Source of the DNA: Diphasiastrum complanatum
Taxonomy: Eukaryota; Streptophyta; Lycopodiopsida; Lycopodiales; Lycopodiaceae
Direction of reading: 5' to 3'
Length of the DNA stretch: 64,000 nucleotides
NCBI GenBank assembly: GCA_029204225.1
Contig: CM055097.1
Coordinates: 6,777,676 to 6,841,675 of the forward strand
Shown: positions 11,801-21,801 of the stretch, in pieces
How the letters are laid out: the number at the start of each line of letters is the position of its first letter
Numbering within the stretch: position 1 is the first letter of the stretch
Program-made: the position numbers and the translations under genes
Notes under the pieces: generated by a model
The model's input: only the letters and a program-made list of their open reading frames with translations
Told to the model about the DNA's origin: nothing
Databases searched by the model: none

Positions 11801-14800
11801 TTGTTGTAGAGATTTGAGGTAATTTTCTTGTCTGCGCTACATTTTTATTGAAGATTACTCTGCAATTCACCGTGTTCTATGATTTTTAAAACATGTTACT
11901 TCTTAGTTTCCATCATCTCATATGAGGGTTGCCCTATTTGAGATCTTTGGTTGTGATTGTTTGCAGGAGCTACGATTCGTGCTACCATCTTTACCGATAT
12001 TGAACATGGCTGCAGCCATAGCTCTTTCTCGAATGTATGGTTCTCTGGTTCCTATATTTTCATTGAAAAACTTTGTGCAATGGCTGTTTTAGTGTGTTTG
12101 TTGCTGGAATAACGTGCATTGTACACTTATTCTGGATAGCAGTGAAGCTATGGAACATTACACCTTATTCACTATGGATACTGGAAAACAAGATTGTGCA
12201 ATTGTTTCAAAAACTGAGCAGGACATGTCAAGGTTGCTCTTTTTGAAATTTTGCTATGCTCAAAGTGGGTTGTGGACCTAAAACCAAAATAGCAAAATTT
12301 GTAACTTAGAATGATGATGTTAGATACAATATTGACAGAGACCTGAGATCATGACCCCCAGGGCCCAGGTAATGAAGATAAGACAAAGCCGTGGCTGAAA
12401 TTATCTCAGGTAAATAGAACACAAGCTTATGTTTGTCTAATATAGGTGGTGTCAACTCTTACCATTTCTCATATTAATACGTGCATCTCATAATATAAGA
12501 TCAGACAAAGGCGTGGCTGAAGTTATCTCAGGCAAATACAACACAAGCTTATGTTTTTCTAGTATAGGTGGTGTCAACTCTTGCCTTTTCTCATACTGCG
12601 TGCATCTCATAATCAATTTTGTCAAACCATCAGCATCTTTTGAAGTTCTCAGGACCTAGTTTCCATTGACTTTGGCCGATGTGTTTCAAATGATTGCCCT
12701 GTGATCTTGATGCATCTTAAGGAACCTTTTTAGCAAGGTGAGTGTAATTTGAATAATTCAGACCAGTGGCTAACTATGAACACTCACTTCACCATTATTC
12801 CTGTAGATAAAATGGAATATCCTCGCTTGCACTGTATATCCTTGCTTGCACTGTATATTTTGTTCTCTACAATAATAGTGCTGAAATCGTAGAAAACTTC
12901 AACCTAACTCATTATAGTAGTATATGCAACATCAAATCTCAATATATTGACAGGCTCTGTATGATAAAAGTTAAACATGATCAGAACCTTATCTTGGAGT
13001 CTACAAAGGAATAGTCCAGAAATGTGCTTTATTGACCATGTATACTAGCAAATAAGCTTCAAAGACTTGTATTTCTTTGTACTTGAGACTCTTTAATTAC
13101 CGCACTTGCGTGCTTTCTAAATGATGTCTTCAGATACCTCAGCCGCTGGAAGCCACGTTGGACCATTTTGTACCGTGGGTGTGTGCTGATGCTTTTGGCA
13201 AGGTAATAGCATGGTTTAGTATCAGATGCAAAGTCCTTTATTATCAGAATTTATTTGTTTAGTGATAGTGTGATACTTCTAAAAGGGCCCATATTTGTAC
13301 ATGGCAGTGTTGGCTACACCATGGTGACAAGCATTGCTTCCTATGCAAATTATCCTGGCGGCCAAGCTCTGGAGATGCTTCATAAAATAGGTAGGCATGC
13401 TTAGACAACCAAGGAAGCTGACAACGTTTCACTTACATGGTGTTTAACATGCTAGCAAAGTGAGAGAAGACCTTTACATGTTTTTGAACTTTGGGTCAGC
13501 TTCTATCATTTTCGTTTTTGCTGACTGTTTTCTTTCTCACAAAAAGTTGTGAACTCCACAACAAACTTGCAAGCTCACCAAAATTCACTTGGAAAATTGG
13601 TTCTGACTTCTGACAAGAAATTTTTTGGCACGTTTACTCGCAAAACCATCAAACAATTAGGAAAACTTTCAAAATATCCAAACCCAAGATGACTGTGAGG
13701 TTCTCATTTAGAGTTACGAGGTTTATTCTTCACAACAGGAAATAAGAACCATAACAAGTCATGCATTGAAAGATGCAAGTAAATAAGTATTCTCAACAAA
13801 GTTGATCTGGTATGAATACACAAGGCGCCAACAGTGAGCCAGCCTGGCATTACGCTCCTACCAAGGAACTAAGTCCTCCCATAGAGAGTCTGTAAGTTTT
13901 TGTGAAACATACGAGTGAGAGGTCCCATAGCAAAGCCCATTCATCCTCTTTTGGGAAGACTAGAAGAATGTAGCTATTTGGGAATCAACTAGAAAGTTCT
14001 TTTCTTGCATTTACACTCTTCAAAGTCAGGAGGGCATTGAAAAAAAGGGTCACGGCCCTCATAATTGTAAAAGTGGCCTAGTGGAAGTTTCATAGTTTAT
14101 GATATTGTAGAAGTGTTGGATTAAGGACACATATAAGGACACACTAGAGGAGGACATCCTCATCTCAAGATTTTAGAATAAAAATCAAAGTAAATACTAC
14201 ACGGATATGATTCATAGGAAGCTCATAAGATAAATATGAGACCTCGATAACATCTTTTGATCAATCTAGATCCTTCATAGATAGTGCATATTAACATTTT
14301 ATTGACATGTAATTGTAGGCTCTTCATGAGACATTAGTAGAAAGAAAGAAAGAAAGAAAGAAAGAAACAACGAAAGAAAGAAAGAAAGAAAGAAAGAAAG
14401 AAGAAAGAAAGCGTTATTAATGTCTTTTCCATGCCAAAAGGCATATAAGACAAATACGTACATGCCAAGTGTGTAGTACAAGTGGAGGCTTATGAAAATG
14501 TCTTTGAAACTATAAAAGTAAATGCATGTAAAGTAAATCTAAGTACAAATATCAATGATAAAGAAACAATATGGGTGAGACTCATGCATAGAAGGTGGTG
14601 TTGCTACTTCTATTAAAGAAAGATGTAATACACGTAGCAGTGGGAGGTAAGCTGGGATATGTTGCCGACGTTGAGTGTGAGAGGGAACTCTCCCCGTGGT
14701 AGGAAGAGTAAGTCTTGTCTCTGGGAGGTGCATTGTTTTTGAGCTAGGTGAGAAGTCATGTCATCATCGTCCTCATCATCGTCTGAGTCTAGATCTAGTT

Positions 14801-17800
14801 GTGGTCATCGTTTGGAGAAAAAGGAGGTGATAGAAGATGTGTGTTTGGGGTACTTTGATGAGAATGTTGGAGATCTCGGCATAATAAAAGCATCTCTCGT
14901 ATCATAAGTGCAACACAATGTGGATCCTCATATGAAACAAGTGAACGCAAAGTGACTAATGTATCTTGGAACAAACATTAATATCTCGCACAAATTTGAT
15001 AGTAGACTAGACATATGAAGATAAAGTGCTCCTCAAACTTTTGACACAATATGGATCTAACACCATGTGATGGCCCAAAATGCAAGTAGTGTGGTAGAAT
15101 TGGGATCCTTGACATATCTGTCTCCAAAAAATGAACCCGATAGAAATTGGGTTTAACCCCCAAATGACACTGGCAAGCTCGATCTAGATAAGGTTTGTAG
15201 ATGACCCGTCAAATGTAATCATGGGTGCCCGAGATAAGGGCTCTAATAGAGATGCCAACTGTGTCCAGGAGGCGGGAAGCCTAAGAGAACCGAGCCAACT
15301 GGTACCCCTAACTATGTAAACGTTGAGATGAGATGTGAGCAGCCTATGTATATCTCTAGTTAGCATACATGAAAGTTGGAGTCATGAGATGCTGGCTTGA
15401 TTAGATGAAGCAATGTTGTTGTTGCGTGTAAAGCTACAGGGGAAACACTAATGTTAAAAAGTCAACCCTTACTTGGAGCATCTTGAATAAACGCACGGAA
15501 ATAGAATTAGAATCTCTCCAGTTCGACCTTTCCCAAGCCTAGTAGAAGTTTCCTATCTCATGCTAAATATAGGACTAGTAAAGAGTACGCCTAATAAGTG
15601 TAAGATGAAACAATCTCCAATGGCTGACTGTCAAAAAAGAATTCTTGTCTCTACATAAAACTCCTGGAAGTATTGAAGATCATCACTTTGGTCTTCCCAA
15701 CGTTAACCCCTAGGCTCCAATCAAGCTGCCATTGAAGGCCCTCTTTGGTAGGTGAAACTAGAACCACTTCATCTGCATAAAGAAAAATGGCAATCAAGAT
15801 GTCTCCAAGTCTACACTCAAACCCATTACATTGCTCAACAAGCCTCTCCAACTCGTCAATATATAGCCCAAAAAGTATAGGTGAGAGGGAGCACTTTGGG
15901 CCTTGTTCAAATCACATTTCACAGATGATCATTGCTGCTTATCTCAATGCGAGGTTTATATATCCATGTATTCTTCCATATTTGTGTCATTTCATATATG
16001 GATTTGCTCTAGTGGATGCTAATGCTATACAGTCTTGGGCTTTATGTAGTCCTTAGAGTGTTGATCTTATCTTTCTAGATACTACTATACATGCTTGGGC
16101 ACCTTGGGTTGCTGCATAGGTGTTCATTCCAACTATTTGTCAAGTTGATCTATCTATACTTCACGTTCCTTGGCATCTACCTATTGCTTGGTCTTTGAAT
16201 GTGTCACCAAGTTGTTGCTATGGTTTCTGCATTTACATGTTTTTGTGGTATTCGTAGGCCATTTGACTAGCTTTGGATATCTCTCTTGTTGGAATCTTGC
16301 ATGACAACACTTTTTTATGGCATTCTTGAGGTATTAAAGTGCCTTGAGCATCTTGCAATGTCATTCTAACTTTCTATGTTGTTGCATCTACATCGACTTA
16401 TGATTGTATCACAATAGTATCACGGTGACCATCACATTAGCCATATATTTACAAACATGGTTTACAATTGATGTATTGTGCTTTGTGAACTTTTATGTGC
16501 TGCTTTTAAATACTTGTTGTGTACTTATGTCCTCTCCTTCAATATGTTCATTGGTTGATACATTTTCTAATAGATCTACTTTCACATTTGTTTATGATTG
16601 GCTATTACCATAGCTATTGCTTGGGGCCTTTTGTTCTACCTTTTAGGGTTTAGTCACTTTTTAAGTCCAACATTGAGGGCAATGTTTTTGAAAGTTGGAA
16701 TTGTTATGGACACACATAGTCCATACTTTTCTATTTTTGGCCATTAGTAGTGGACATGCACTTTTTATTATATTTGACAAGGCCTAGAACACTGTTTTAC
16801 ATGGTTCCTAATTTGGGCCCTAATATTTGAATTTCATATTTCCTTCCAAGCCAATTGAAGGCAATTAGTTTTTGCTTAGTCTAAATAGCCACTAAGGCTA
16901 TTCATTTGTTAGTTATGAGTTTGGAGGGGGAGTGCCATCTTTGTATTGGAGATTTGTTTAGCTATCAGCAACCATTCATTTCATGAGTTTTCTTTGTTGG
17001 AGAATGCTTGTGAATGATTATTTTGCCACTTCACTGAATGCTATTTGATGTCTTTCATGTTGAATCTGTAGATGCGTTCTTAATAGAAGTACAAGCTAAA
17101 ATATATGACCTTCATAGCATAATAAAAGAAGTGAATGCTTGAGTGACTTACTGTCCAAAAGTTTCGAGTGGAATTGATTTTCCAAGTGATATTTCTTTGT
17201 GGAAGAATTGATGCTAGAATGTGGTGAGGTCAAGAAGATCAAATCACCTAAAGTTACGTTCCATGACAATGTGCCTTGAGGTGACAACATCAGTAAGAGG
17301 CAGAGCGCAAGAATGTTTTCACTTGCATATAGCCATTTTGCTTTGTAGACTAGCTTAAGCAGACCTTTGTGTTATTTGAAATTCCCTCCTTTGTGAGCTA
17401 CTTTTGGAGCGCAGTCTTTTTTTCCTCGGTGGATTTTTTACGATCATATTTTTACTTGCCAAAGTGTATACGTGGTAGCAAGATCTCAAGGATAAGCCCA
17501 ATTCTCCAACCACATTTCTACTAGTCCTTGAGGATTGTAAGCATTATCATTGATTTGCTACTCTACAGATGGGGACTAGGCCCTTGGACACCTTTTTGCA
17601 AGATTTCCAAGAGGCAATGTCATGTTTTACTAGTCAGATGGACCCTGCTCTTCTCAAGTTGCATTTTCATTCTTGGATTGCCAAGGAGTTTTAGTTGGAA
17701 GCTTGAAGAGATCAATCACAATTGTTAGAGGATGCCTTGTGGTTCAAACTTTTGAATGCCACAGGCTGCAAGGAGCGACAAGCTAGCAAGCCAAGGAATT

Positions 17801-20506
17801 TGTGAGCCCCTTTTAGAAGAAGGACAAAGAGAAATTATCTAACAGTGGGAAAGAAAAGGTGCCCTAAGTTGGATATCTCTAATTTTGACAATGCCAAAAG
17901 TGATCATGTGTGTTGCTCTTGCATAGTGAAGGGGCACTTATCAAAAGACTTCTTGAAACAACGCTAGTAGTTAAGAGGCTAAGCGGTGTTCTCACGCATG
18001 ATTGTTTTGTGAAAATTGTTGTTTTAATACATTAGTTTTTGGGCCTCTAGGGGACCAAGTTGTTAATGTTCTTTTCAACAATGGTTCTACTCTTTATTTT
18101 ATCAACTCAAAATTGGTGTAGAAGCACAAGGTGGCCACCATGCCAAGTGATCACAAATATGTGGTGATAGGTGAAGATCAACGAATGTCGCTGAGGATTC
18201 AAATTACGTAGATTGTTTGCCATTCCATGTACTGAATCTTGATAAGGTAGATGTAGTCCTTGGTAAAGAATGGTATTGCTAAAATTGAGTCAGTACAGAA
18301 AGACTACATGATGCGTAATCTACCATTTTGACATTATGGCTCGTCGTTAGAACTTAAAGCTGATGTAAAAATATTTGTTCTTCCTTACTACGTATTTGCT
18401 CACGAAGTTAATCAATGCTTAAAAAGTTATGAGTATCATGCGTATCTTTGTTATGAAATATGTACACTACTTGAATGATTATGTTACTCAAAAGTTGGGT
18501 ATTGATGCATCACATTTGCCTAGTATTGGACCTTACAGCAATCCTAGTGTAGAAGATTCTACTTAGGAAAACTAGGCAAGAATTCAGTGATGTATTTTAA
18601 AAGAATGCCTGAGTTGAATAAGTAACGATGATTGTTTTTGGTCTTGAAAGGTGCTAACCCTTCATTTTCAGTACATAATCCTAACTATGAAGTACCCTCT
18701 ATGGTCCACTGGGTTACCAAGCCTTAATTCTCCATTATCAATATACACAATCACAAGGTTATTGAATGTGTAAGCTAGACATCTGGCTACTCCAAACAGT
18801 CAATACATTTGACTTGCTCGTAGTCATTTGTAAGGGAGATGGTACAATTGGCTACCTTGGGCATTGACTACCCTAAGCAGTTGTTACCATCAGATTTCAG
18901 CACCCATGTTAATGAGTTCGTCAACCACATGCATGTATAGTATTTTACAGACTGTTTCACAGTGCATGCACATACTTCACTAAATGCTAGAATTCCAACA
19001 AAATAAGAATGCCAAAATTATCTCAGGGTCTTACACAATTGGGTATAAGTAGCAGTATCGTCATTCATTCCAGTAGCTTATGGTCTGATTACTCTTTAGC
19101 TCTTTGTAGGAGGCTCTGTGCTCTTCCTTGTAGGGGATCGACTATTGACCAACCGTATTTGATTCTCTTTCAATATTCTTAGTTGAAGAATGCTATTTTC
19201 CTCATCTTTCACGGTCTGTTGTTCTTATGTTCAAACTTTACTGTTGTCTGGCTCAGATGCAAATACTAGCAATTCCATTCCCAGGATTGTGCATATTGAC
19301 GTACTACCAGCAATGACAGGAATATCTCGATTTTGTGAAAAAGGACCACCTTGGAGGTAATTCATGTGCTTGCAGCAGAAAATGTAACCTAGTGGAGTAT
19401 TTGGATGATAGTGCATCCAGATGATTTAGGTTTGTGCTAATGCTAGCTGATGCTGTTTGGATATCTTTCTAATAAGATCATAATTTAGTGTTTCATATGT
19501 CACACGTGTATTGTCAGCTATTCGAAAGAAGAGGGAATCTCACTTGTTACATTGACTTTGAGGAACTTCACTTACCTTCTGAAGTAAGCTGTCTCTTTAC
19601 CATATTTTATATCAAATCATAAATATCTGAGTGTGTGGCATTCGTACGATCCTTCTTATGTACTATCTTTTTCTTCATATGAGATACTGTGAAATGGATT
19701 CAGGTTTTGGATTAGGGTTTTGCTTATTCAAGAAATATGGAATAACAGGGTGATAGGAGTTCTAGACACCGAACCCATTGTTTCACAGGAGATTCCTTTC
19801 CAGTTTTGGGAATCGAAGTGAAACACACCGACCTTGGAAATTAATCCATTTTGACTAATATAATAATGATGCATGTATGCCTGTTCTGTAACTTTATAAG
19901 CTGTTCCGTATGCACAAAACGGAAGACAAAAAGGTATTTCTAATTAAACCTTAAAAAGAAAGGTGTTCCATAAGGTGTTGCGCTTACCTAACAACACTCC
20001 ATATGTGGTCGTTCTGTCCACTATGGCCCACGCTATTGTGTTAGCTTTAGAAGATATCCTCGCACAAATCGAAATCAAACCTGCTAATTTGTTTGACTGG
20101 TTTATTTCCTTGTCTACTACAGTGCACACTCAGATGTTCCAACGTTCAAATGCCTCTTGTCGGTTGGGGGATTTTCAGGAATTGAGCTGCAATGGTCTTT
20201 TCCTCCTGTCAAACTGGTGAGACATCTGGTGAAACCAAATCAAGTTAACGTTCTTATAGGTCAAATGCTCATTTCTGCAATTTTGAAATACCAGTTAAGG
20301 CGTAATCGGGAACTTTTGTCTATTTGTGCAGAAAAGAAATCTCAAAGTTCACATACATGGTCGTGAAGAAAGTTCAGGGGTTCATACAGATAAGTGGCCA
20401 GGATGCATCACTTGAAATTGCTTATCCGTGTCAGAAGTCATATTTTGCTACAATAGATCCAGTAGCTCCCATTGGTTGTGGACTGCCAGTGGTCATTCCA
20501 GAGTGA
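52..20506 (+). CDS. ALG12: ALG12 dolichyl-P-mannose alpha-1,6-mannosyltransferase, 3' half (7 exons)
   Basis: Encodes the C-terminal ~215 residues of the ER membrane enzyme that adds the eighth mannose (alpha-1,6) from Dol-P-Man to the lipid-linked N-glycan precursor. Exons read directly: 52-138, 11967-12034, 13134-13202, 13308-13390, 19257-19356, 19518-19583, 20332-20506 (stop TGA 20504-20506). All junctions are GT-AG and the phases match (0, 2, 2, 1, 2, 2). Family signatures cross the exons: YSKLPHK joined to ELRF (the HKELRF motif), NYPGGQAL..LH, HIDVLPAMTGISRF, then W-S-YSKEEG and FTYLL. No frameshift or stop was found, so the gene may be functional. Upstream exons lie outside the window. 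A second AG at 40-41 lies 10 bp before the first acceptor but would break the frame. Introns are 11.8, 1.1, 0.1, 5.9, 0.16 and 0.75 kb, and the long ones are packed with transposons. The PIG-B relative is less likely because of the HIDV..TG.SRF segment. Confidence 0.9.
139..1082. other. Start of ALG12 first visible intron, no gene
   Basis: Mostly AT-rich intron DNA. At 524-548 there is a short MITE-like tip, CATAGTTGTC followed by CCAGAAACGCGTTTCTGG, matching motifs near 8.8 and 9.4 kb. A short Cys-rich open segment at 899-1020 may be the N-terminal part of the hAT pseudogene that follows, but I could not confirm a BED zinc finger. Confidence 0.5.
1083..2895 (+). pseudogene. hAT-superfamily transposase pseudogene
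   Basis: Remnant of a cut-and-paste DNA transposase, broken into blocks at about 1083-1255, 1270-1482, 1640-1860, 1990-2275, 2417-2573 and 2641-2895. The diagnostic block is the C-terminal hAT dimerisation region at 2038-2240: WWTEFG..VPKL..LAIKFLSYNC, then CERNWSVHSLIHRKKRN, then LERLVYVHANLR. An in-frame TGA at 2175-2177 falls where the family normally has a residue (RN-stop-LSSAQLERL), and another TGA interrupts the block near 1350. A proline-rich linker precedes it and a Ser/Glu/Asp-rich tail follows. It lies inside the first long ALG12 intron in sense orientation. Terminal inverted repeats and target duplication were not located, so its outer ends are unknown. Confidence 0.8.
1755..1962. 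repeat. Direct duplication of 89 bp inside the hAT pseudogene
   Basis: Bases 1755-1843 and 1874-1962 read as identical 89-bp units separated by 30 bp. The duplication includes the coding block with the words WNAYVSQVYPDVR and LLDELHIYRHET. Lack of divergence between the units suggests a recent event relative to the decay of the transposase. Confidence 0.85.
2896..3427. other. ALG12 intron DNA between hAT and LINE fragments
   Basis: No supported gene. The stretch 3120-3200 contains two related CCAACGAGC words and may be the 3' end of the hAT element, but no partner was found upstream. Confidence 0.4.
3428..3486. repeat. (CT)n microsatellite, about 28 units
   Basis: Near-perfect CT run directly upstream of a LINE fragment. 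Open reading frames that run through it on either strand are artefacts (poly-Ser/Leu or poly-Arg/Glu). Confidence 0.95.
3500..3786 (+). mobile_element. LINE fragment (post-RT segment of ORF2)
   Basis: Matches 6330-6530 of the better-preserved LINE copy in this window: both begin AGAGACATGGTG and encode a segment with the words LSRMI.AK..VPHEI..AEFA.PP. This copy keeps the arginine codon (SRLQIHM) where the copy at 6382 has TGA. It begins within 20 bp of the end of a (CT)n run, so it is 5'-truncated against the microsatellite, and it fades out around 3786. Confidence 0.75.
3787..4387. other. ALG12 intron DNA, no gene
   Basis: AT-rich sequence with no coding or RNA signature that I recognise. 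Confidence 0.4.
4388..5090 (+). mobile_element. LINE 3' end (copy a), 5'-truncated
   Basis: Begins with an acidic LDDDDLL run equivalent to the DDDDDDLL run after the ORF2 zinc motif in copy b. It continues through non-coding 3' sequence and ends GACATTAATA followed by short TATTC units and a 35-unit CT run. Copy b ends with the same GACATTAATA word before its own simple-sequence tail, so this is the shared 3' terminus of one LINE family. Confidence 0.65.
5091..5160. repeat. (CT)35 microsatellite joining two LINE copies
   Basis: A 70-bp CT run that is simultaneously the 3' tail of LINE copy a and the immediate 5' flank of the truncated LINE copy b. Confidence 0.95.
5161..7631 (+). mobile_element. 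Non-LTR retrotransposon (LINE) copy b, 5'-truncated ORF2
   Basis: Encodes a non-LTR reverse transcriptase from just before the palm to the C terminus, copying element RNA at a nicked target. Landmarks: HKARDIEDLESELL, the NYRTI segment, VDFRKAFDSV (motif A), GVKQGCSLSP.LFGLYIDEL (motif B) and LLYADDVVLVS (catalytic YADD intact). A zinc-knuckle follows near 6933-6995 (CQLC..EEVESEEHFIFRCP), then QPQITSFFSRRRGRF and an aspartate run (7160-7230). Two in-frame TGA codons (6382-6384, 7078-7080) break the ORF; sister copies keep sense codons there. The endonuclease and ORF1 are missing. Non-coding 3' sequence ends GACATTAATAAAG. It lies in sense within the first long ALG12 intron. Clade could be L1- or Tx1-like; not resolved. 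Confidence 0.85.
7632..7680. repeat. (CTTT)n(CT)n tail of LINE copy b
   Basis: About eight CTTT units followed by nine CT units directly after GACATTAATAAAG. This is the 3' tail or target of the LINE. The minus-strand sister copy at 14.3 kb has the complementary GAAA tail. Confidence 0.9.
8013..8783 (+). pseudogene. LINE ORF1-like remnant, split by a MITE
   Basis: Two blocks read as one decayed protein. Block one (8140-8220) has a heptad-like LQELENKIEKHQEEA coiled-coil segment. Block two (8455-8783) has IHDIRVRGIPDSRN, then FRNMALHQRAKL.EPKIFMDKDLT, then ERRKVIQEAK, resembling the RNA-binding C-terminal part of L1-type ORF1 proteins (IRGIPE..., IF.D.DLS, RR......A). The blocks are separated by a 193-bp MITE with 8-bp target duplication, so they were contiguous before that insertion. 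It ends against a (GA)n run. Assignment rests on motif resemblance only. Confidence 0.5.
8253..8445. mobile_element. hAT-type MITE with 8-bp target duplication
   Basis: The 193-bp element begins CATGGTTGCA and ends TGCAACTATG (near-perfect 10-bp terminal inverted repeats). It is flanked by identical 8-bp duplications ATTTCAAC at 8245-8252 and 8446-8453. An 8-bp duplication is the hallmark of hAT transposition. Its interior reiterates GATTCGAA / TTCGAATC / GGTTCGAAC words around a TTTTTTTTGTGCAAAAAA core. No coding capacity. It splits a LINE ORF1 remnant. Confidence 0.85.
8784..8834. repeat. (GA)n microsatellite, about 25 units
   Basis: Uninterrupted GA run between the LINE ORF1 remnant and the MITE-like element that follows. 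Confidence 0.95.
8835..9415. mobile_element. MITE-like element built on AGAAACGCGTTTCT
   Basis: Head: AGAAACGCGTTTCTG at about 8838, then a decayed repeat CCAGAAACGTG. Tail: TTTTAGAAACGCGTTTCTG then GCATCTAT at about 9390-9414. Bases 8905-9005 are the reverse complement of 9895-9995 in the MITE at 9764-10118 (shared words GCAATATGGGTATCA, GAAAGCTCTAATT, GTGCAGGATGGTCCAGTT), so the two belong to one family in opposite orientations. The left terminal repeat seems lost against the (GA)n run, and I found no target duplication. Confidence 0.55.
9150..9252. repeat. GC-rich short direct repeats inside the MITE-like element
   Basis: About 2.5 copies of a ~33-bp unit with the word TTTCTCAGGGGGCTAC followed by GCCCnCCGAACCCCC. 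This is much more GC-rich than the surroundings. Confidence 0.7.
9764..10118. mobile_element. hAT-type MITE, 355 bp, with 8-bp target duplication
   Basis: Begins CATAGATGCA and ends TGCATGTATG (inverted termini, two mismatches), with identical 8-bp flanks ATTCTACT at 9756-9763 and 10119-10126. The left end reiterates GCGAATCGCGATTCGC. The right end reiterates AGAATCGCGATC, AGAATCACGG and GATTCTG words. The interior matches the element at 8835-9415 in reverse. No ORF. Termini resemble those of the MITE at 8253 (CATrGTTGCA), so the same transposase source is plausible. Confidence 0.85.
10119..11307. other. ALG12 intron DNA with an LTR scrap
   Basis: No gene. Bases 10664-10745 match the copia LTR repeated at 46.66 and 57.26 kb (ATACAAAATGAGATGCAAAC followed by CTAAGAGATACTGATCAAACATG). 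The rest is AT-rich with no recognisable content. Confidence 0.6.
11308..11533. repeat. Tandem duplication of about 130 bp in ALG12 intron
   Basis: Two copies begin AACTTGAACTCAAGTTGAGG at 11308 and 11438 and share GATGCCATGGGAAAGTTAA through CATACrTAAACCCAGCTCrCA. A shorter 26-bp unit (TTTTTTGCCTTTTTTAAACT) is also repeated between them. Confidence 0.85.
12377..12615. repeat. Tandem duplication of about 120 bp in ALG12 intron
   Basis: Copies at 12377-12497 and 12498-12615 share AGACAAAGsCGTGGCTGAA, TTATCTCAGG, ACAAGCTTATGTTT and GGTGGTGTCAACTCTTrCC with about 90% identity. No coding signal is evident. Confidence 0.85.
14338..15897 (-). mobile_element. LINE copy c, minus strand, 5'-truncated and decayed
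   Basis: Same family as the LINE at 5.2-7.6 kb. The 3' end (14338-14470 on +) reads as (GAAA)n plus the reverse complement of the family terminus around GACATTAATA. ORF2 pieces: CSLSP.LFGLYIDELE near 15890-15850, CRLGDILIAIFLYADEVVLVS (YADE instead of YADD) at about 15820-15750, and TKVMIFNTSRSFM. The C-terminal segment keeps CVALMIREM, SSITSFFSKR and an aspartate-rich tail near 14930-14760. Many stops. It lies antisense inside the fourth visible ALG12 intron and begins abruptly within RT motif B. Confidence 0.85.
15898..17749. other. ALG12 intron DNA, no recognised gene
   Basis: T-rich repetitive-looking sequence. The GGAGGGGGAGTGCC word at 16923-16936 resembles a polypurine tract next to an LTR start, hinting at retroelement debris, but I found no matching second LTR. 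Confidence 0.35.
17750..18290 (+). pseudogene. Gypsy-type gag-protease remnant
   Basis: Reads as a CCHC-like knuckle (CCSC..KGHLSK, about 17911-17955; last Cys not evident) followed by a retropepsin segment NVLFNNGSTLYFINSKLV (18059-18119; DSGST replaced by NNGST) and a later HVLNLDKVDVVLGKEW (about 18214-18270). This order and the final LG..W motif are typical of Ty3/gypsy protease. Stops and frame changes are frequent. It lies in sense within the fourth visible ALG12 intron. Confidence 0.6.
18291..19256. other. ALG12 intron DNA, no gene
   Basis: Probably further retroelement debris upstream of the exon at 19257. No motif supports a call. Confidence 0.35.
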
Positions 20507-20689
20507 TTTGTTTTCTTTTGAAGTGATTCATAAGAAATAATTGCACCCAATCTGATTAATCTGTATTTTTTCCTTCATCCACACTAATATTTCAAATGTT
20601 TTAACATGTAGTCTAAAAGCAAGCTGACAAGCCCCTACTATCACCACAGTGAATAAGGAGTTGGTTGCCTAAGGTGACATCTCCTTCAA

Positions 20690-20898
20690 AGGTCCCATGT
20701 CACAAAGTTGGGTAGATGTTATGCAAGTAGAGTACGATGCTTTAATTGAGAATCATACCTGGGATCTTGTAAATCTTTCTCAAGGGAAGAAGCCACTTGA
20801 TTGCAAGTGGGTGTTTAGATTGAAGTACAACCAAGATGGATCAATAAGCAAATATAAGGCAAGGCTTGTGGCAAAGGGATGCTTGCAAACAGATTGAA
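20690..20898 (+). pseudogene. Copia reverse-transcriptase N-terminal fragment
   Basis: A 66-codon block with WVDVMQVEYDALIENHTWDLV then KPLDCKWVFRLK and ISKYKARLVAKG, the opening of the Ty1/copia RT domain. It lies about 180 bp after the ALG12 stop codon and ends abruptly, so it is an isolated fragment downstream of the gene. Confidence 0.85.
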
Positions 20899-21766
20899 TA
20901 ATTTGTGAATGCAATAAAGAATGGTTGTTTGATAACAAAAAACATTGACCTATGTATATGAATGGTAATGACCAAGAGCCAATTTCATTAGAATGATGTA
21001 AATCTGATCCAACAAGATAGGCAGGTGAGTTCGATCAAAGACTCAAAGACTTACATTTTGTACTCAGGAGTTATTGAAATTAGACAGCTCATCAAAAGGC
21101 ACGAGTTCGACTCCCGAACGTGTTGCAGCAAATCGGCAATTCTATCATAAAAGAATTTCTTTCGGCTTGATTTGTAACACATTTTTGTGCATGATGAGCA
21201 CGAGGGCTATTTACCATCCTTTTAGTTCTACTTGAGTTTTTTCAGAAAATTTCTCTTTGTGCAATAACTTTGTGATTTTTAGGTATTTGAATATTTTGCA
21301 ATACGTATATATGGTTCTAAAATTTATTGCAGAGGTTGTTGGAAGAAGAACTAGTTGAGTTTACTACGAATGGTTTAAAGAGAAGAATGGACAAGATAGG
21401 AATGATTGTGAGGAAGGAGCGAGTCTTAATCAAGTTTGAAGGTTGCTCATGTGGATCGTCTTGAGTATAACATATCATGATTGTTTTGAGCAATAGAAAA
21501 GTTTAGTGATGGATTGCATAGATGATTTTTGGTGAGCACTCACAGCTGCTGCCGTCGAACTCATCTTCTTCTTCTTCTAACACAAACCCTTCACAAACTT
21601 ACGCAAGAAACAAAACCAACATGGAGATGATTTCCATTTTCGAAGCAGTGGCAAAATTAATTAGCTTCAAACGACTACAAATTTCCACAGAAAAAGTGCA
21701 CTCAATCTATCGGCCCGTCTATTGCTCGATCCATCCTTCATTCCTTCCTGCTTTCGCTTAAAATTA

Positions 21767-21768
<2 letters not shown>
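20899..21768. other. Intergenic DNA downstream of ALG12
   Basis: No supported gene. A GAGTTCGACTCCC word at about 21103 resembles a tRNA B-box, but no A-box or cloverleaf could be assembled. Confidence 0.35.

Positions 21769-21801
<33 letters not shown>

Noticed and set aside
19963-20220. 85-codon frame in the last ALG12 intron
   Set aside because: ALG12 splices in phase from 19583 to 20332 without it, and no family match was recognised.
21090-21125. tRNA-like B-box GAGTTCGACTCCC
   Set aside because: No A-box, acceptor stem or cloverleaf could be built; at most a SINE scrap.
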